Shown: positions 17,685-26,607, counted from the first letter of the stretch. The stretch is 64,000 nt of DNA from Sandaracinaceae bacterium (GCA_020633055.1 JACKEJ010000008.1:62001-126000), one strand, 5' to 3'. Made by a program: numbers and translations. The notes: generated by a model not told the origin, from the sequence alone.

Positions 17685-18656
17685 TCAGAGCCACTTCTGC
17701 CAGCGGAAGAGCGCGAGCAGCGTTGCGGCTAGCGTGCCCATGAAGGCGAGCAGCACGAAGTAGCCGTTGTGGACTCTCAGCTCCGGGATGTTCTCGAAGT
17801 TCATCCCGTACAGACCCGCGAGGAAGCTGAGCGGCACGAAGATGGCGGTGATGACCGTCAGGATGCGCATCGTGTTGTTCAGCCGGTGCGATGCCGTCGA
17901 GATGTAGCCGTCGATGAGGTCCCCTGCGGTCTCGTAGAGCATCGTGGAGAGGCTGTGCAAGCGCTCGTAGTTCTCGAAGACGTCGTTGAGGTCGTGGCGC
18001 AGCTCCTCACCGAAGAGCGCCGAGCGTGACTGCCGGAACTCGCCGAACATCTTCTCGTGGTACATGAACACGCGCCGTAGCCGTCGCAGATCCGTCTTGT
18101 ACGACGTGAGCTCCGCCATGACGGCGTCGGAGGGGCGCTCGAACATCTCCTCCTCGAGGACCTCCAAGCGCGGCTCGAGGTTGAGCAGCACGGGCAGATA
18201 CCGGTTCGCCATGCGCACGGCGATCTGGGTGGCGATGTAGGCGCTGCCCCACGTGAGCCACTCGGTCGTCCCCGCGCCCAGGTCCCAGTAGTGATCGAGG
18301 CTGCTGGAGCGGCGCGCGTGACGTGTGACCAGGAAGTCCTCCCCCACGAACATCGTCAGCTGCAGCGTCTTGAAGTCGAGTCCGTCGGCCTCACCGTCCA
18401 CGCCGCGCAGGATGATCACGATGTAGCGCTCGAAGTCCTCGACCTTGGGCGGGTGACGCTCGCGCTGCGCGTCCTGGATGGAGAGCTCGTCGAACTCGAA
18501 GCGCGAAAGCAGCCGCTCCTCCACCTCGGGCTCCTCCCCGCCGAGGTCGAGCCACAGCGTGCCACGCCGGTCCTGCAGCCAGCGCTCGAGCAGCGCGGTG
18601 TCGCCCACCTGCACCTCGGTGGCCTGGGGTTCGAGCAGCAGTGTGCGGATGGTCAT
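17685..18656 (-). CDS. corA: CorA-family Mg2+ transporter
   Basis: A 323-residue inner-membrane divalent cation channel. The long cytoplasmic N-terminal alpha/beta domain is followed by a long helix (NRYLPVLLNLEPRLEVLEEE) and two C-terminal membrane helices. The selectivity motif YGMN stands at the end of the first membrane helix and is followed by FENIPEL, as expected for CorA pentamers; the basic WQKWL end is also typical. ATG at 18656 is preceded by GGGAG. CorA-like proteins with this sequence style can also carry Co2+, Ni2+ or Zn2+, so the exact ion is inferred. Confidence 0.9.
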   Translation of the reverse strand: MTIRTLLLEPQATEVQVGDTALLERWLQDRRGTLWLDLGGEEPEVEERLLSRFEFDELSIQDAQRERHPPKVEDFERYIVIILRGVDGEADGLDFKTLQLTMFVGEDFLVTRHARRSSSLDHYWDLGAGTTEWLTWGSAYIATQIAVRMANRYLPVLLNLEPRLEVLEEEMFERPSDAVMAELTSYKTDLRRLRRVFMYHEKMFGEFRQSRSALFGEELRHDLNDVFENYERLHSLSTMLYETAGDLIDGYISTASHRLNNTMRILTVITAIFVPLSFLAGLYGMNFENIPELRVHNGYFVLLAFMGTLAATLLALFRWQKWL

Positions 18657-18751
18657 GCGTGACGCTCCCTTGGGTTGCTGTCGGTGTGCCCTGTATGAAC
18701 ACATCCGTCCACTTCCATGGCCCTTGCGCGCTCGTGTGGCAGGCTGAGGAG

Positions 18752-20095
18752 GTGCTGCTGATTCGACGTCCCTTCCCGCTGCGCGCATCCCTGACGGGTC
18801 TCGGCGTGCTGCTGTTCGCCTCGGCCCTGTGGCTGCCGCGCGCCGCTGGCCGCGCGCGCCCTCCCGAGCCCGCAGACACGGCCCCCCCGGCGATGCCCGA
18901 CGGCCCGACGGATCTGCGCAGCGGCACGTGCAACCCAGGCCCCGGCTACACGGACCGGGGCGACGACTTCGTCGAGCGGCTGCTGCGCTCCGAGCCTCAG
19001 CGCTTCCAGGAGATCCTCGACAACGCCGAGTCGCTGCGCGCGCAGATCCTCGTCAGCGAGGTGGTGCGCGACGCCGATGGGCGCCCCTGCATCCGCAGCT
19101 ACGGCTACCGGCTGAACACGGAGTACTTCTACCCGGCCAGCGCCATCAAGACGGTCGCTGCGGTGGCGTCGCTGCTGACGTTCCAGGAGCATGCACAGGC
19201 GGCTGACGCGGTCACACGCGCGCTCTTCGTGCGCCCTCGGACGGCGCGCATGATCAATGGCGAGGAGGCGCAGACCAACCGCGGCCGCTCGAACTCCACG
19301 CTGGCCGCAGAGCTGGAGCGCACGCTCATCGTGTCCAGCAATCGAGGCTTCAACGTGCTGTTCGACATCGCGGGCATGGAGGCCCAGAACCAGCTCATGT
19401 GGCGCGCCGGGCTGCGCAGCGTGCGCATGCAGCACCGCCTCGAGGTGGGGGACCTGCACATGGACTCGCACCGCTTCGCGCCCACCGTGCGGCTGGGTCG
19501 CGGGCGCAGCGCCGAGACGGTGGTCCCCGAGCGCACGGCCTCGGTGCGCTTCCGCAACGCGCTCATGCTGGACATGCCGCGCACGGGCGTAGGCGAAGCG
19601 CACATCAACACGGACAACGGGCAGCGCATCGAGCACCCGCTCGACTTCCGGCGTAAGAACTACATCTCGCTGCGCGACCTGCAGCGCATCGTGCTGGAGG
19701 TGGTGGACCCCAGCCTGGACGGAGCGGACGTGGACCTGCCCCTGACCGACGCCAACCGCGCGCTCCTGCGCGACATCATGAGCCGGCGCCCACCCGCCGC
19801 GCGGCGAGGCACGGTGGACGACGCCGAGGCCCGCTTCGAGCCGCTCATCCCGGGCATCAACCGCGTGCTCCCGCGGGACGCGTACGAGTACGTGAACAAG
19901 GCCGGGCGCGCGTGGGGCTTCCACCTGGAGAGCGCCTACGTGCATCGACTCGACAGCGACCGCGCGTTCTTCGTGGCCGCCACGCTCTACGTGGACCGCG
20001 ACGGGCTCATGAACGACAACCGCGCGGACTACGACCGCATCTCGTTCCCGTTCTGGGTGAACCTGGGCGAGGTGCTGGCGCGCGAGCTGCTGTGA
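18752..20095 (+). CDS. Secreted serine hydrolase of the beta-lactamase class A-like type
   Basis: A protein of about 445 residues with an N-terminal signal (PLRASLTGLGVLLFASALWL). The core contains YPASAIKTVAAVASL, in which S-A-I-K fits the SxxK nucleophile/base motif of penicillin-binding-like serine hydrolases, and an SSN triad-like element (VSSNRGFNVLF). The terminal KAGRAWGFHLESAYV would be the KTG-equivalent strand. No close functional name is justified. The start is uncertain: GTG 18752 overlaps a perfect AGGAGG (18747-18752); CTG 18755/18758 or ATT 18761 have better spacing; GTG 18734 and ATG 18695 lack a good site. It diverges from corA. Confidence 0.7.
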   Translation: MLLIRRPFPLRASLTGLGVLLFASALWLPRAAGRARPPEPADTAPPAMPDGPTDLRSGTCNPGPGYTDRGDDFVERLLRSEPQRFQEILDNAESLRAQILVSEVVRDADGRPCIRSYGYRLNTEYFYPASAIKTVAAVASLLTFQEHAQAADAVTRALFVRPRTARMINGEEAQTNRGRSNSTLAAELERTLIVSSNRGFNVLFDIAGMEAQNQLMWRAGLRSVRMQHRLEVGDLHMDSHRFAPTVRLGRGRSAETVVPERTASVRFRNALMLDMPRTGVGEAHINTDNGQRIEHPLDFRRKNYISLRDLQRIVLEVVDPSLDGADVDLPLTDANRALLRDIMSRRPPAARRGTVDDAEARFEPLIPGINRVLPRDAYEYVNKAGRAWGFHLESAYVHRLDSDRAFFVAATLYVDRDGLMNDNRADYDRISFPFWVNLGEVLARELL

Positions 20096-20125
20096 CGGCC
20101 GGCCCGGAGCGCGACGCCTGATGCA

Positions 20126-20154
20126 CCCCGGACCGCCGTCACGTCGTTCCGGGG
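20126..20154. terminator. Inverted repeat between convergent genes
   Basis: CCCCGGA (20126-20132) and TCCGGGG (20148-20154) can pair around a 15-base loop between the convergent hydrolase and SDR genes. It lacks a T run, so its role as a shared terminator is tentative. Confidence 0.35.
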
Positions 20155-20185
20155 CGCTCGAGCAACGCCAGGCCGCACGCGCGCG

Positions 20186-20935
20186 TCAGGCTGCCGTCCA
20201 ACCACCGTCCACGTGCACGATGCTGCCCGTCACGTAGCTGCTGGCGTCGCTGCTGAGATAGAGCACCGCCGAGACCACCTCCTCGGACGTGCCGAGGCGG
20301 CGCATGGGCGCCCGGCGCTCCACGTACGCGCGCAGCGAGGCGGACTCCTCGCCGACCATGTCGGTGTCGATGAAGCCCGGCGCGAGGGCGTTCACGCGCA
20401 CGCGCCGGCGCGCCCACTCCACGCCCAGCGCGCGGGTGAGCTGCTCGATGGCACCCTTGCTGGCGATGTACGGTGAGGCACCCGGGATGGCGGTGCGCCC
20501 GAGCACGCTGCCCACCATGACCACGTTGCCCTGCCCGCGCGCGAGCATCGCCGCGCCCAGCCCTCGCGTGAGGCGCACCACGCCCATCACGTTGATGGCC
20601 ATCACGCGCTCCCAGGTCTCGTCGCTCGCCTCGAGGAACGGGAGCGGCTCGCTGTAGCCGGCGTTGTTGACCAGCACGTCCACCGGCCCCGCCGCGAGCG
20701 TCGCCTCGATCAACGCGTCGGCGCCCTCCTTGGTGGCGAGGTCGGCCGGCACCACCAGCGCCTGCCGGCCCAGCTCGCGCACCTCGCTGGCCACCTCGTC
20801 CAGCAGCTTCTGCTGCCGCGCGGTGAGCACCAGGTCGGCGCCCGCGCGCGCGAAGCCCAACGCGAGCTCACGACCCAGCCCTCGGCTGGCCCCGGTCACC
20901 ACCACGCGCTTGCCTGAAAAGTCGAACATGCTCAT
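20186..20935 (-). CDS. Short-chain dehydrogenase/reductase (SDR)
   Basis: A 249-residue classical SDR. The NAD(P) site VTGASRGLG, the NNAG motif (VLVNNAGYS), the catalytic Ser (MVGSVLG) and the YxxxK pair (PYIASKGA) are all present, as is the C-terminal DVDGGW-like VHVDGGWTA. The N-terminal FSGKRVVVTGASRG and R/K after the first strand favour NADP(H). Substrate unknown; sequences of this type are often labelled 3-oxoacyl-ACP reductase or glucose dehydrogenase. Its ATG overlaps the stop of the upstream alpha/beta-hydrolase gene (ATGA), so the two are translationally coupled. Confidence 0.9.
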   Translation of the reverse strand: MSMFDFSGKRVVVTGASRGLGRELALGFARAGADLVLTARQQKLLDEVASEVRELGRQALVVPADLATKEGADALIEATLAAGPVDVLVNNAGYSEPLPFLEASDETWERVMAINVMGVVRLTRGLGAAMLARGQGNVVMVGSVLGRTAIPGASPYIASKGAIEQLTRALGVEWARRRVRVNALAPGFIDTDMVGEESASLRAYVERRAPMRRLGTSEEVVSAVLYLSSDASSYVTGSIVHVDGGWTAA

Positions 20936-22248
20936 GCCTGATATCGCTCCCGTAGCCAGGGCAGAAGGTGCGCGTTGCAGAGCCGCGCGCGACCTTCGCC
21001 CAGCGCGTCGCCCTCGGGGCCGACGCTGTGAAAGTAGTGGTCCACGTAGTCGACCTGCGTGAACGTCTTGTCTCGGCTCGCCGCCCAGGCCAGCTGGGCG
21101 CGGCACTCGTGCTCGTAGATCTCGGTGTCCGCGTCGGCATACACCACGAGCAGGGGGACGTGCACGTCGGGCAGGGTCTTCTCGAGCGCCGCCTGACTGC
21201 GCAGGCCCGACCAGGTGGAGAGCCAACCACGGGCGCTCATCACACGCCCCAGCCCCTCGCCGTAGTTGCCGGTGATGGGGTCGCGCCCCCCGATGGCGAA
21301 CAGCGAGCCGATGGGACGGCGGTTCGGATCGAGCGTGGGGTCCAGGTAGCGTGGGTCGGCCAGCGTCCGGTAGATGAGCATGTAGCGGCGCGTGATGCCG
21401 CGACGGGCGGCGTCGCGTCGGATGTCTGGTGGGAGCCCCTCCGCCTTGGCTCGCAACCGCGCAAGCCGTGCTTCTTCGCACCAGGCCAGGCAGCGGGCGT
21501 CCAGCCGCTCACAGCGCTCGTGTTGGGCCCGCCGGAACTCGGCCAGGAACTCCGCCGAGTAGCGCGAAGGCCCCTCGCGCATGGGGCGGTAGCCGTTGCG
21601 CGGGTCGTACATGTCGAGCCGTGGGTTCACCAGCACCGGGTCGTGCTCGTCGACCACACTCGGGTCCAGCCGCTCCAGCATGAAGCGCCCCTCGCCCTGG
21701 TGCGCCGCGATCAGCACGAGCCCGTCGGCCGGTGGCAGCTCGAAGTCGGCGAGGGGCACGCGGTCGCCAGAGGGCGCGTGGGTGAGCCGCTCCGCCGGGG
21801 CCTTGCCCTGCTGCTGCAGATAGAAGGCGAAGAGCGAGCCCCCGCCCGAGTTGCCGAGCAGCACCACGCGCGCGAAGCGCTCGCGCAGCGCCTGGATGAC
21901 CCCACCCACGTCGAGCAGCAACCGCTCGTGCAGCGCGTCGGCGTCGTTGTGCAGGTTGCGTGTGGTCGCGCCGCACACGGCGTACCCACCCAGCGCCAGG
22001 TGGGGCGCGGCGTAGTGCCGCTGGAAGTCCCCGCGCGGGTGCATCAGCAGCAGCACCGTGTCCGGGTCGCGTGGCGCGGCGCTTCCCTCCACCTGGCCCG
22101 CGGGCAGCGGCGGCAGGTACAGCTGCGCCGACAGCGGGTGTCCGTCGAGAGCATGCGGGGCGAGCAGCTCGCGGCGGATGCGCGGATCGATGCTGCGGTA
22201 GTGTGGTGGATAGAAGTAGGGCGTCGCGGCGGTCACCCGGCGGAGCAT
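20932..22248 (-). CDS. Alpha/beta-hydrolase, large type
   Basis: A 438-residue soluble hydrolase. A long N-terminal strand region (TVLLLMHPRGDFQRHYAAP) leads to the nucleophile elbow GNSGGG (Ser about residue 152), and the C-terminal LLVVYADADTEIY and DHYFHSVGPEGD supply the acidic residue and His of a catalytic triad. There is a long insertion between the elbow and the triad Asp, larger than in simple esterases. Substrate unknown. The gene overlaps the SDR by four bases and starts 37 bases after the rhomboid stop, so rhomboid, hydrolase and SDR may be one transcript. Confidence 0.8.
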   Translation of the reverse strand: MLRRVTAATPYFYPPHYRSIDPRIRRELLAPHALDGHPLSAQLYLPPLPAGQVEGSAAPRDPDTVLLLMHPRGDFQRHYAAPHLALGGYAVCGATTRNLHNDADALHERLLLDVGGVIQALRERFARVVLLGNSGGGSLFAFYLQQQGKAPAERLTHAPSGDRVPLADFELPPADGLVLIAAHQGEGRFMLERLDPSVVDEHDPVLVNPRLDMYDPRNGYRPMREGPSRYSAEFLAEFRRAQHERCERLDARCLAWCEEARLARLRAKAEGLPPDIRRDAARRGITRRYMLIYRTLADPRYLDPTLDPNRRPIGSLFAIGGRDPITGNYGEGLGRVMSARGWLSTWSGLRSQAALEKTLPDVHVPLLVVYADADTEIYEHECRAQLAWAASRDKTFTQVDYVDHYFHSVGPEGDALGEGRARLCNAHLLPWLRERYQA

Positions 22249-22285
22249 ATCGCCCGGCCCGCGTCGCAGTCATCCGTGGGGACGG

Positions 22286-22954
22286 TCAGCGCTCGGCCGT
22301 GTGCCGACGCTGCAGCTGCACGGCGATCCAACCCACCACGAAGCCGCCCACGTGGGCCCACCAGGCCACCCCGCCGTGCGCGATGTCGGCGCTGCTGAGC
22401 AGGCCGTAGACCAGCTGCAGGCCGAACCAGACAAAGATGAAGATGAAGGCCGGGACCTCGACGAAGAGCGCGAGCGGGATGGGCACGAGCGTGAGCACGG
22501 GCGCGCGTGGATGCAGCACCACGTAGGCCGCGAGCACGCCGCTGATGGCGCCCGAGGCGCCCACCATGGGCACCAGGCTGTGCGGGTCGACCGCCACCTG
22601 GAACAGGGCCGCGCCCAGCCCGGCGCCCAGGTAGAACAGGAGGAACTGCGGGCGCCCGAGCTCGTCCTCCACGTTGTCGCCGAACACGTGCAGGAACCAC
22701 ATGTTGCCCAGCAGGTGCAGCCCACCGCCGTGCAGGAACATGCTCGTCAGCGGCGTGACGAGCGCTCCCAGCGCCCCCCCGTCCGAGCGCAGCGTGCCGA
22801 GGGCGCCGCCCGTCAGCACGCCGGGGACCACGCCGTAGCGGGCTAGCAACACGGTGGCGGCCTCCGACGACAGGCTCAGCTCGTAGACGAACACAGCCGC
22901 GCTGATGGCGATCAAGGCCCACGTCACCACGGGCTTGCGCCGGGTCGGGTTCAT
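22286..22954 (-). CDS. Rhomboid-family intramembrane serine protease
   Basis: A 222-residue polytopic protein with six predicted membrane helices. Rhomboid hallmarks are present: HGGGLHLLGNMWF in helix 2 (His80, Asn84 forming the oxyanion site), GASGAISG with the catalytic Ser134 in helix 4, and His201 in WWAHVGGFVVG of helix 6. Rhomboids cleave membrane-spanning segments of other proteins; the substrate is unknown. ATG at 22954 begins just before the first helix. It is the first gene of a possible three-gene minus-strand unit. Confidence 0.92.
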   Translation of the reverse strand: MNPTRRKPVVTWALIAISAAVFVYELSLSSEAATVLLARYGVVPGVLTGGALGTLRSDGGALGALVTPLTSMFLHGGGLHLLGNMWFLHVFGDNVEDELGRPQFLLFYLGAGLGAALFQVAVDPHSLVPMVGASGAISGVLAAYVVLHPRAPVLTLVPIPLALFVEVPAFIFIFVWFGLQLVYGLLSSADIAHGGVAWWAHVGGFVVGWIAVQLQRRHTAER

Positions 22955-23095
22955 GTCGCGCAGCGGGAGCACGCCCCGATGTGAAGCCGTTCGGGGCGGG
23001 GACGCAAGCCGGCGCAGACACACCAGCGCCGATTGTCCCCTTGCAGGGACAGTAGCGGGCCCGCATCCTCGCTCTGTCACGAGCCGGAGAAGCGC

Positions 23096-23983
23096 ATGCG
23101 TTGGGAACGACGAGGGACGAGCCAGAACATCGAGGATCGTCGCGGAGCAGGCGGCGGAGGCCGCCGAGGCGGGTCTGGCACCAAGCTGGGGCTCGGCGCC
23201 ACCATCCTGATCCTGCTGGTGGCCTACGTCCTGAAGGTGGACCCGCAGACGCTCTTCGGCGCTGCCGAGGCGGTCTCCGGGACAACCGGCGGGGGCGCGA
23301 GCACGGCTCAGAGCAGTGGCCCAACGGCCGCCCCCAGCCCCGAAGAAGACGAGCAGGTGCAGTTCGTGAGCTTCGTGTTGGATGACGCGCAGGCCACCTG
23401 GCAGCGTCTGTTCCAGGCGCGCGGGCAGACCTACCGGGACGCGCGCCTGGTGCTCTTCACGGACGCTGTGGACTCGGCCTGCGGTGCGGCGGACGCTGGC
23501 ACCGGACCCTTCTACTGTCCCGGCGACCAGAAGGTGTACATCGACCTGTCGTTCTTCCGCGAGCTACGCACCCGCTTCCGTGCGCCCGGCGACTTCGCGC
23601 AGGCCTACGTGCTGGCGCACGAGATCGGGCACCACGTGCAGACCCTGCTCGGGACCAGCGCGCAGATCCGCACGGCACAGCGCGCGGACCCCAGCCGCCG
23701 CAACGACCTGCAGGTGCGCATGGAGCTGCAAGCCGACTGCTACGCGGGCGTGTGGGCCAACGGCACGGCGCGACGCAACCTGCTCGAGATGGGCGACCTC
23801 GAAGAAGGCCTCGCGGCGGCCGCAGCGGTGGGAGACGACCGCCTACAACGCGAGGCTACGGGCCGCGTGGAGCCCGAGCGCTGGACCCACGGCAGCTCCG
23901 AGATGCGGCAGCGTTGGTTCACGCGCGGTTATCAGACGGGTGACATGAGCCAGTGCGACACGCTGCAGGCCACGTCCCTCTGA
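23096..23983 (+). CDS. ypfJ: Neutral zinc metallopeptidase (YpfJ/KPN_02809 family)
   Basis: A 295-residue protein with a Gly/Arg-rich cytoplasmic N-terminus, one membrane anchor (LGLGATILILLVAYVLKV, about residues 31-48) and a periplasmic zincin domain. The zinc-binding and catalytic motif HEIGHH is at residues 175-180, and the downstream MELQADCYAGVW holds the third ligand. The opening MRWERRGTSQNIEDRR is characteristic of the YpfJ family. Its physiological substrate is unknown. ATG at 23096 has GGAGA at normal spacing. It diverges from the rhomboid gene across 141 bases. Confidence 0.9.
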   Translation: MRWERRGTSQNIEDRRGAGGGGRRGGSGTKLGLGATILILLVAYVLKVDPQTLFGAAEAVSGTTGGGASTAQSSGPTAAPSPEEDEQVQFVSFVLDDAQATWQRLFQARGQTYRDARLVLFTDAVDSACGAADAGTGPFYCPGDQKVYIDLSFFRELRTRFRAPGDFAQAYVLAHEIGHHVQTLLGTSAQIRTAQRADPSRRNDLQVRMELQADCYAGVWANGTARRNLLEMGDLEEGLAAAAAVGDDRLQREATGRVEPERWTHGSSEMRQRWFTRGYQTGDMSQCDTLQATSL

Positions 23984-24040
23984 CGACGTGCGACGATTTG
24001 CCGCATGCCGCGGACATGCCAGAGGGGCTAGGTTGTGGGC

Positions 24041-24892
24041 ATGACTTCTCGCGCCACCCGCCTCCTCGGTCTCTCCCTCCTGGCCCCCCTCGCCTTCGTG
24101 AGCGCCTGCGACGACGCCCCTGCGCGCGAGCCCATCTCGCTGGCGTTCGCGGCGACCGTGGGTGACGAGCCCTTCGTGTGCGGCCAGACGTTCACTGGCC
24201 TCGGCGCGAGCGCGGACCAGAGTCTGACCATCCGCGACGCCCGCATGTACGTGCACAACGTGCGGCTGGTGACGCGTGAGGGCGACGAGGTGGCGCTGCG
24301 GCTCGACGAGGACGCGTTCCAGCACGACGGCCTGGCGTACATCGACTTCGCGGACAGCGGCATCGCGGGCTGCGAGGGCAACCCCGAGACACGCCTCGTC
24401 ATCAACGGCACCGCACCGGCGGGTGACTACGTGGGCGTGCGCTTCACCATGGGCGTGCCCTTCGAGACCAACCACGACGACGCCTCGATCGCCGCGTCGC
24501 CCTTGAACATCACGGACATGTTCTGGGCCTGGCAGAGCGGCTACAAGTTCCTGCGCGTGGACGGCGCCTCGGTCGGGCTGCCCGCCTGGCGCTTCCACCT
24601 GGGCAGCACGGGCTGCGAGGGCGCGGACCCCGCCGCCGGCATGGTGACGAGCTGCGCCGCGCCCAATCGCGTCGAGGTGTCGCTGATGGACATGGACCCG
24701 GCCACGGACACCATCCTGCTGGACCTGGGCGCGCTGGTGGACTCCGTCGACCTCGACACCCAGACCGTGGACACCCCCCCGGGCTGCATGTCGGGCGCGA
24801 CCGATCCGGACTGCCTGGGCTACTTCGAGGCGCTGGGGCTCCCGCACGGCGCGATGGCGGCTGGCACGCAGCGCGTCTTCCGCGTGGACTGA
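24041..24892 (+). CDS. MbnP-family copper-binding lipoprotein (four-Cys metallo-mystery-pair protein)
   Basis: A 283-residue lipoprotein (signal LLAPLAFVSAC, Cys23). The mature protein matches the MbnP / TIGR04052 pattern: paired cysteines (47, 111, 192, 205) for the conserved disulfides, the FAATVGDEPFVCG opening, RMYVHNVRLV, and a FWAWQSGYKF block with Trp162-x-Trp164. In characterised MbnP a Trp of such a WxW motif is oxidised to kynurenine by the partner enzyme and then helps bind copper (family knowledge). An extra Cys pair (249, 258) lies near the C-terminus. The partner gene starts four bases after the stop. GTG at 24035 is an alternative start. Confidence 0.88.
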   Translation: MTSRATRLLGLSLLAPLAFVSACDDAPAREPISLAFAATVGDEPFVCGQTFTGLGASADQSLTIRDARMYVHNVRLVTREGDEVALRLDEDAFQHDGLAYIDFADSGIAGCEGNPETRLVINGTAPAGDYVGVRFTMGVPFETNHDDASIAASPLNITDMFWAWQSGYKFLRVDGASVGLPAWRFHLGSTGCEGADPAAGMVTSCAAPNRVEVSLMDMDPATDTILLDLGALVDSVDLDTQTVDTPPGCMSGATDPDCLGYFEALGLPHGAMAAGTQRVFRVD

Positions 24893-24896
24893 GCGC

Positions 24897-26060
24897 GTGC
24901 ATCGTCTCTCGCGCTCACGAACTCCCCAGAGGCCTCTGCTGACGCTCGCGCTCGGTGCAGGGCTCGTCGCGACGATGCTCGGCTGCGGTTCCGAGCACGG
25001 CTACACCCTCGACCTGCCCCGAGGCTTCCCCGAGCCGCGCATCCCCGAGGACAACCCGCTCACCGAAGCGAAGGTCGAGCTGGGGCGCTTCTTGTTCTAC
25101 GACGTGCGACTGAGCGAGAACCAGACGCAGTCGTGCGGGAGCTGCCACGCGCAGTCACGCGCGTTCACGGACGGTCGCGCGACGGCGCTCGGTTCCACCG
25201 GCGACCACACGGCCCGGGGCGCGATGGCGCTGGCCAACACGGGCTACGCGGCGACGCTCAACTGGGCCAACTCGGCGGTGGTGACCCTCGAGCAACAGGC
25301 GCGCATCCCGCTGTTCGGCGAGGACCCCGTGGAGCTGGGGCTCTCGGGTCAAGAAGCGCTCTTGTTGTCCCGCCTCGCCGCCGACGCCGACTATCCCTCG
25401 ATGTTCGCGGACGCCTTCCCGGCAGACGCCGACCCCATCAGCGTCCAGAACGTGCTGCGAGCCATCGCCTCGTTCGAGCGCACCCTCATCTCGGGCGAGT
25501 CGCCGTACGACCGCTTCGTGGCGGGTGACGAGGGCGCGCTTTCGGACTCGGAGCGCCGGGGGATGGAGCTGTTCTTCAGCGAGCAGGTGGAGTGCTTCCA
25601 CTGCCACGGAGGCTTCAACCTGTCGGGGTCGGTGGACCACGCCGGCAACTTCTTCGACCAGTCGCTGTTCGCGAACAACGGGCTGTACAACGTGGACGGC
25701 ATCGGCGGCTATCCGGCCACGAACACGGGGCTGTTCGAGCTCACCGGAGATCGCCTGGACATGGGGCGCTTCAAGCCGCCGACGCTGCGCAACATCGCGT
25801 TGACGGCGCCGTACATGCACGACGGGTCGCTCGCGACGTTGGAAGACGTGATCGACCACTACGCGCGCGGTGGCACCCTGACGCCCGACGGACCCAACGC
25901 GGGCGACGGGCGGCTGAGCCCGCTCAAGAGCGGGTTCATCGCAGGCTTCGTCCTGACCGAGCAGGAGCGCGCAGACCTGCTGGCGTTCCTGAACGCGCTG
26001 ACCGACGAGGCGTTCGTGACGGACCCCCGCTTCAGCAACCCCTTCCTCAGCGCGCCTTGA
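24897..26060 (+). CDS. MbnH-family diheme enzyme (MXAN_0977-type, cytochrome c peroxidase superfamily)
   Basis: A 387-residue periplasmic lipoprotein (signal LVATMLGC, Cys30) with two c-type heme motifs, CGSCH at residues 80-84 and CFHCH at 233-237, in the MauG / cytochrome c peroxidase arrangement. The LGRFLFYDVRLSENQT leader and PTLRNIALTAPYMHDGS near the C-terminus are typical of the MXAN_0977-type subfamily. In characterised homologues the diheme centre reaches a bis-Fe(IV) state and converts a tryptophan of the partner MbnP to kynurenine. GTG at 24897 is four bases after the MbnP stop, so the genes form an operon. Its last 14 bases overlap the convergent ruvC. Confidence 0.9.
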   Translation: MHRLSRSRTPQRPLLTLALGAGLVATMLGCGSEHGYTLDLPRGFPEPRIPEDNPLTEAKVELGRFLFYDVRLSENQTQSCGSCHAQSRAFTDGRATALGSTGDHTARGAMALANTGYAATLNWANSAVVTLEQQARIPLFGEDPVELGLSGQEALLLSRLAADADYPSMFADAFPADADPISVQNVLRAIASFERTLISGESPYDRFVAGDEGALSDSERRGMELFFSEQVECFHCHGGFNLSGSVDHAGNFFDQSLFANNGLYNVDGIGGYPATNTGLFELTGDRLDMGRFKPPTLRNIALTAPYMHDGSLATLEDVIDHYARGGTLTPDGPNAGDGRLSPLKSGFIAGFVLTEQERADLLAFLNALTDEAFVTDPRFSNPFLSAP

Positions 26061-26607
26061 GCCCACGCCGCGCCGCCGCCGCACGGGGCAGGCGCACGGC
26101 CGGCTTGGTGACGGGCGCGAGCGCCGCGTGCATGCGCGCCGCCTGCGCGTGCGTGAGCGCGATGGCGAGCGCGTCGGTGGCGTCGATGCCCGGAAGCTCG
26201 GTGAGCCCCAGCATGACCCCCACGATGCGAGCCACCTGCTGCTTGTCGGCCGCGCCCTTGCCGACGATGGAGCGCTTCACGACCGCGGGCGGGTACGGGT
26301 GCACGGACAACCCCGCCTGTGCGATGGCGAGCAGGGCGACCCCGCGCGCGTGCCCGAGCTTGAGCGCCGCGTTGGGGAACTTGGCCATGAAGATGTCCTC
26401 CACCGCCGCCGCACCGGGCGCGTACTCGTCGATGAGCGCGCGGAGGCCGGTGTGGATGGTCAGCAGGCGCTCTTCGAGGGGCGCCTTCTCACCCGCCGTG
26501 AGCGTGCCGGCCGTGATCAGACGCAGGCGCGTTCCGTCGCGCTCGATGACGCCATAGCCCGTGCGAACGGAGCCCGGGTCCACGCCGAGGACGCGCAAGA
26601 CGGCCAT
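26047..26607 (-). CDS. ruvC: Crossover junction endodeoxyribonuclease RuvC
   Basis: A 186-residue Holliday-junction resolvase acting with RuvAB in recombinational repair. All four catalytic acids of the RNase H-like fold are visible: Asp10 in VLGVDPGS, Glu70 in AAVEDIF, and Asp142 and Asp145 in GIDATDALAIALTH; the RSIVGKGAADKQQV substrate-binding loop is intact. Length is normal. ATG at 26607. ruvA and ruvB are not adjacent. Its 3' end overlaps the diheme-enzyme gene by 14 bases on the opposite strand. Confidence 0.95.
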   Translation of the reverse strand: MAVLRVLGVDPGSVRTGYGVIERDGTRLRLITAGTLTAGEKAPLEERLLTIHTGLRALIDEYAPGAAAVEDIFMAKFPNAALKLGHARGVALLAIAQAGLSVHPYPPAVVKRSIVGKGAADKQQVARIVGVMLGLTELPGIDATDALAIALTHAQAARMHAALAPVTKPAVRLPRAAAARRGLKAR

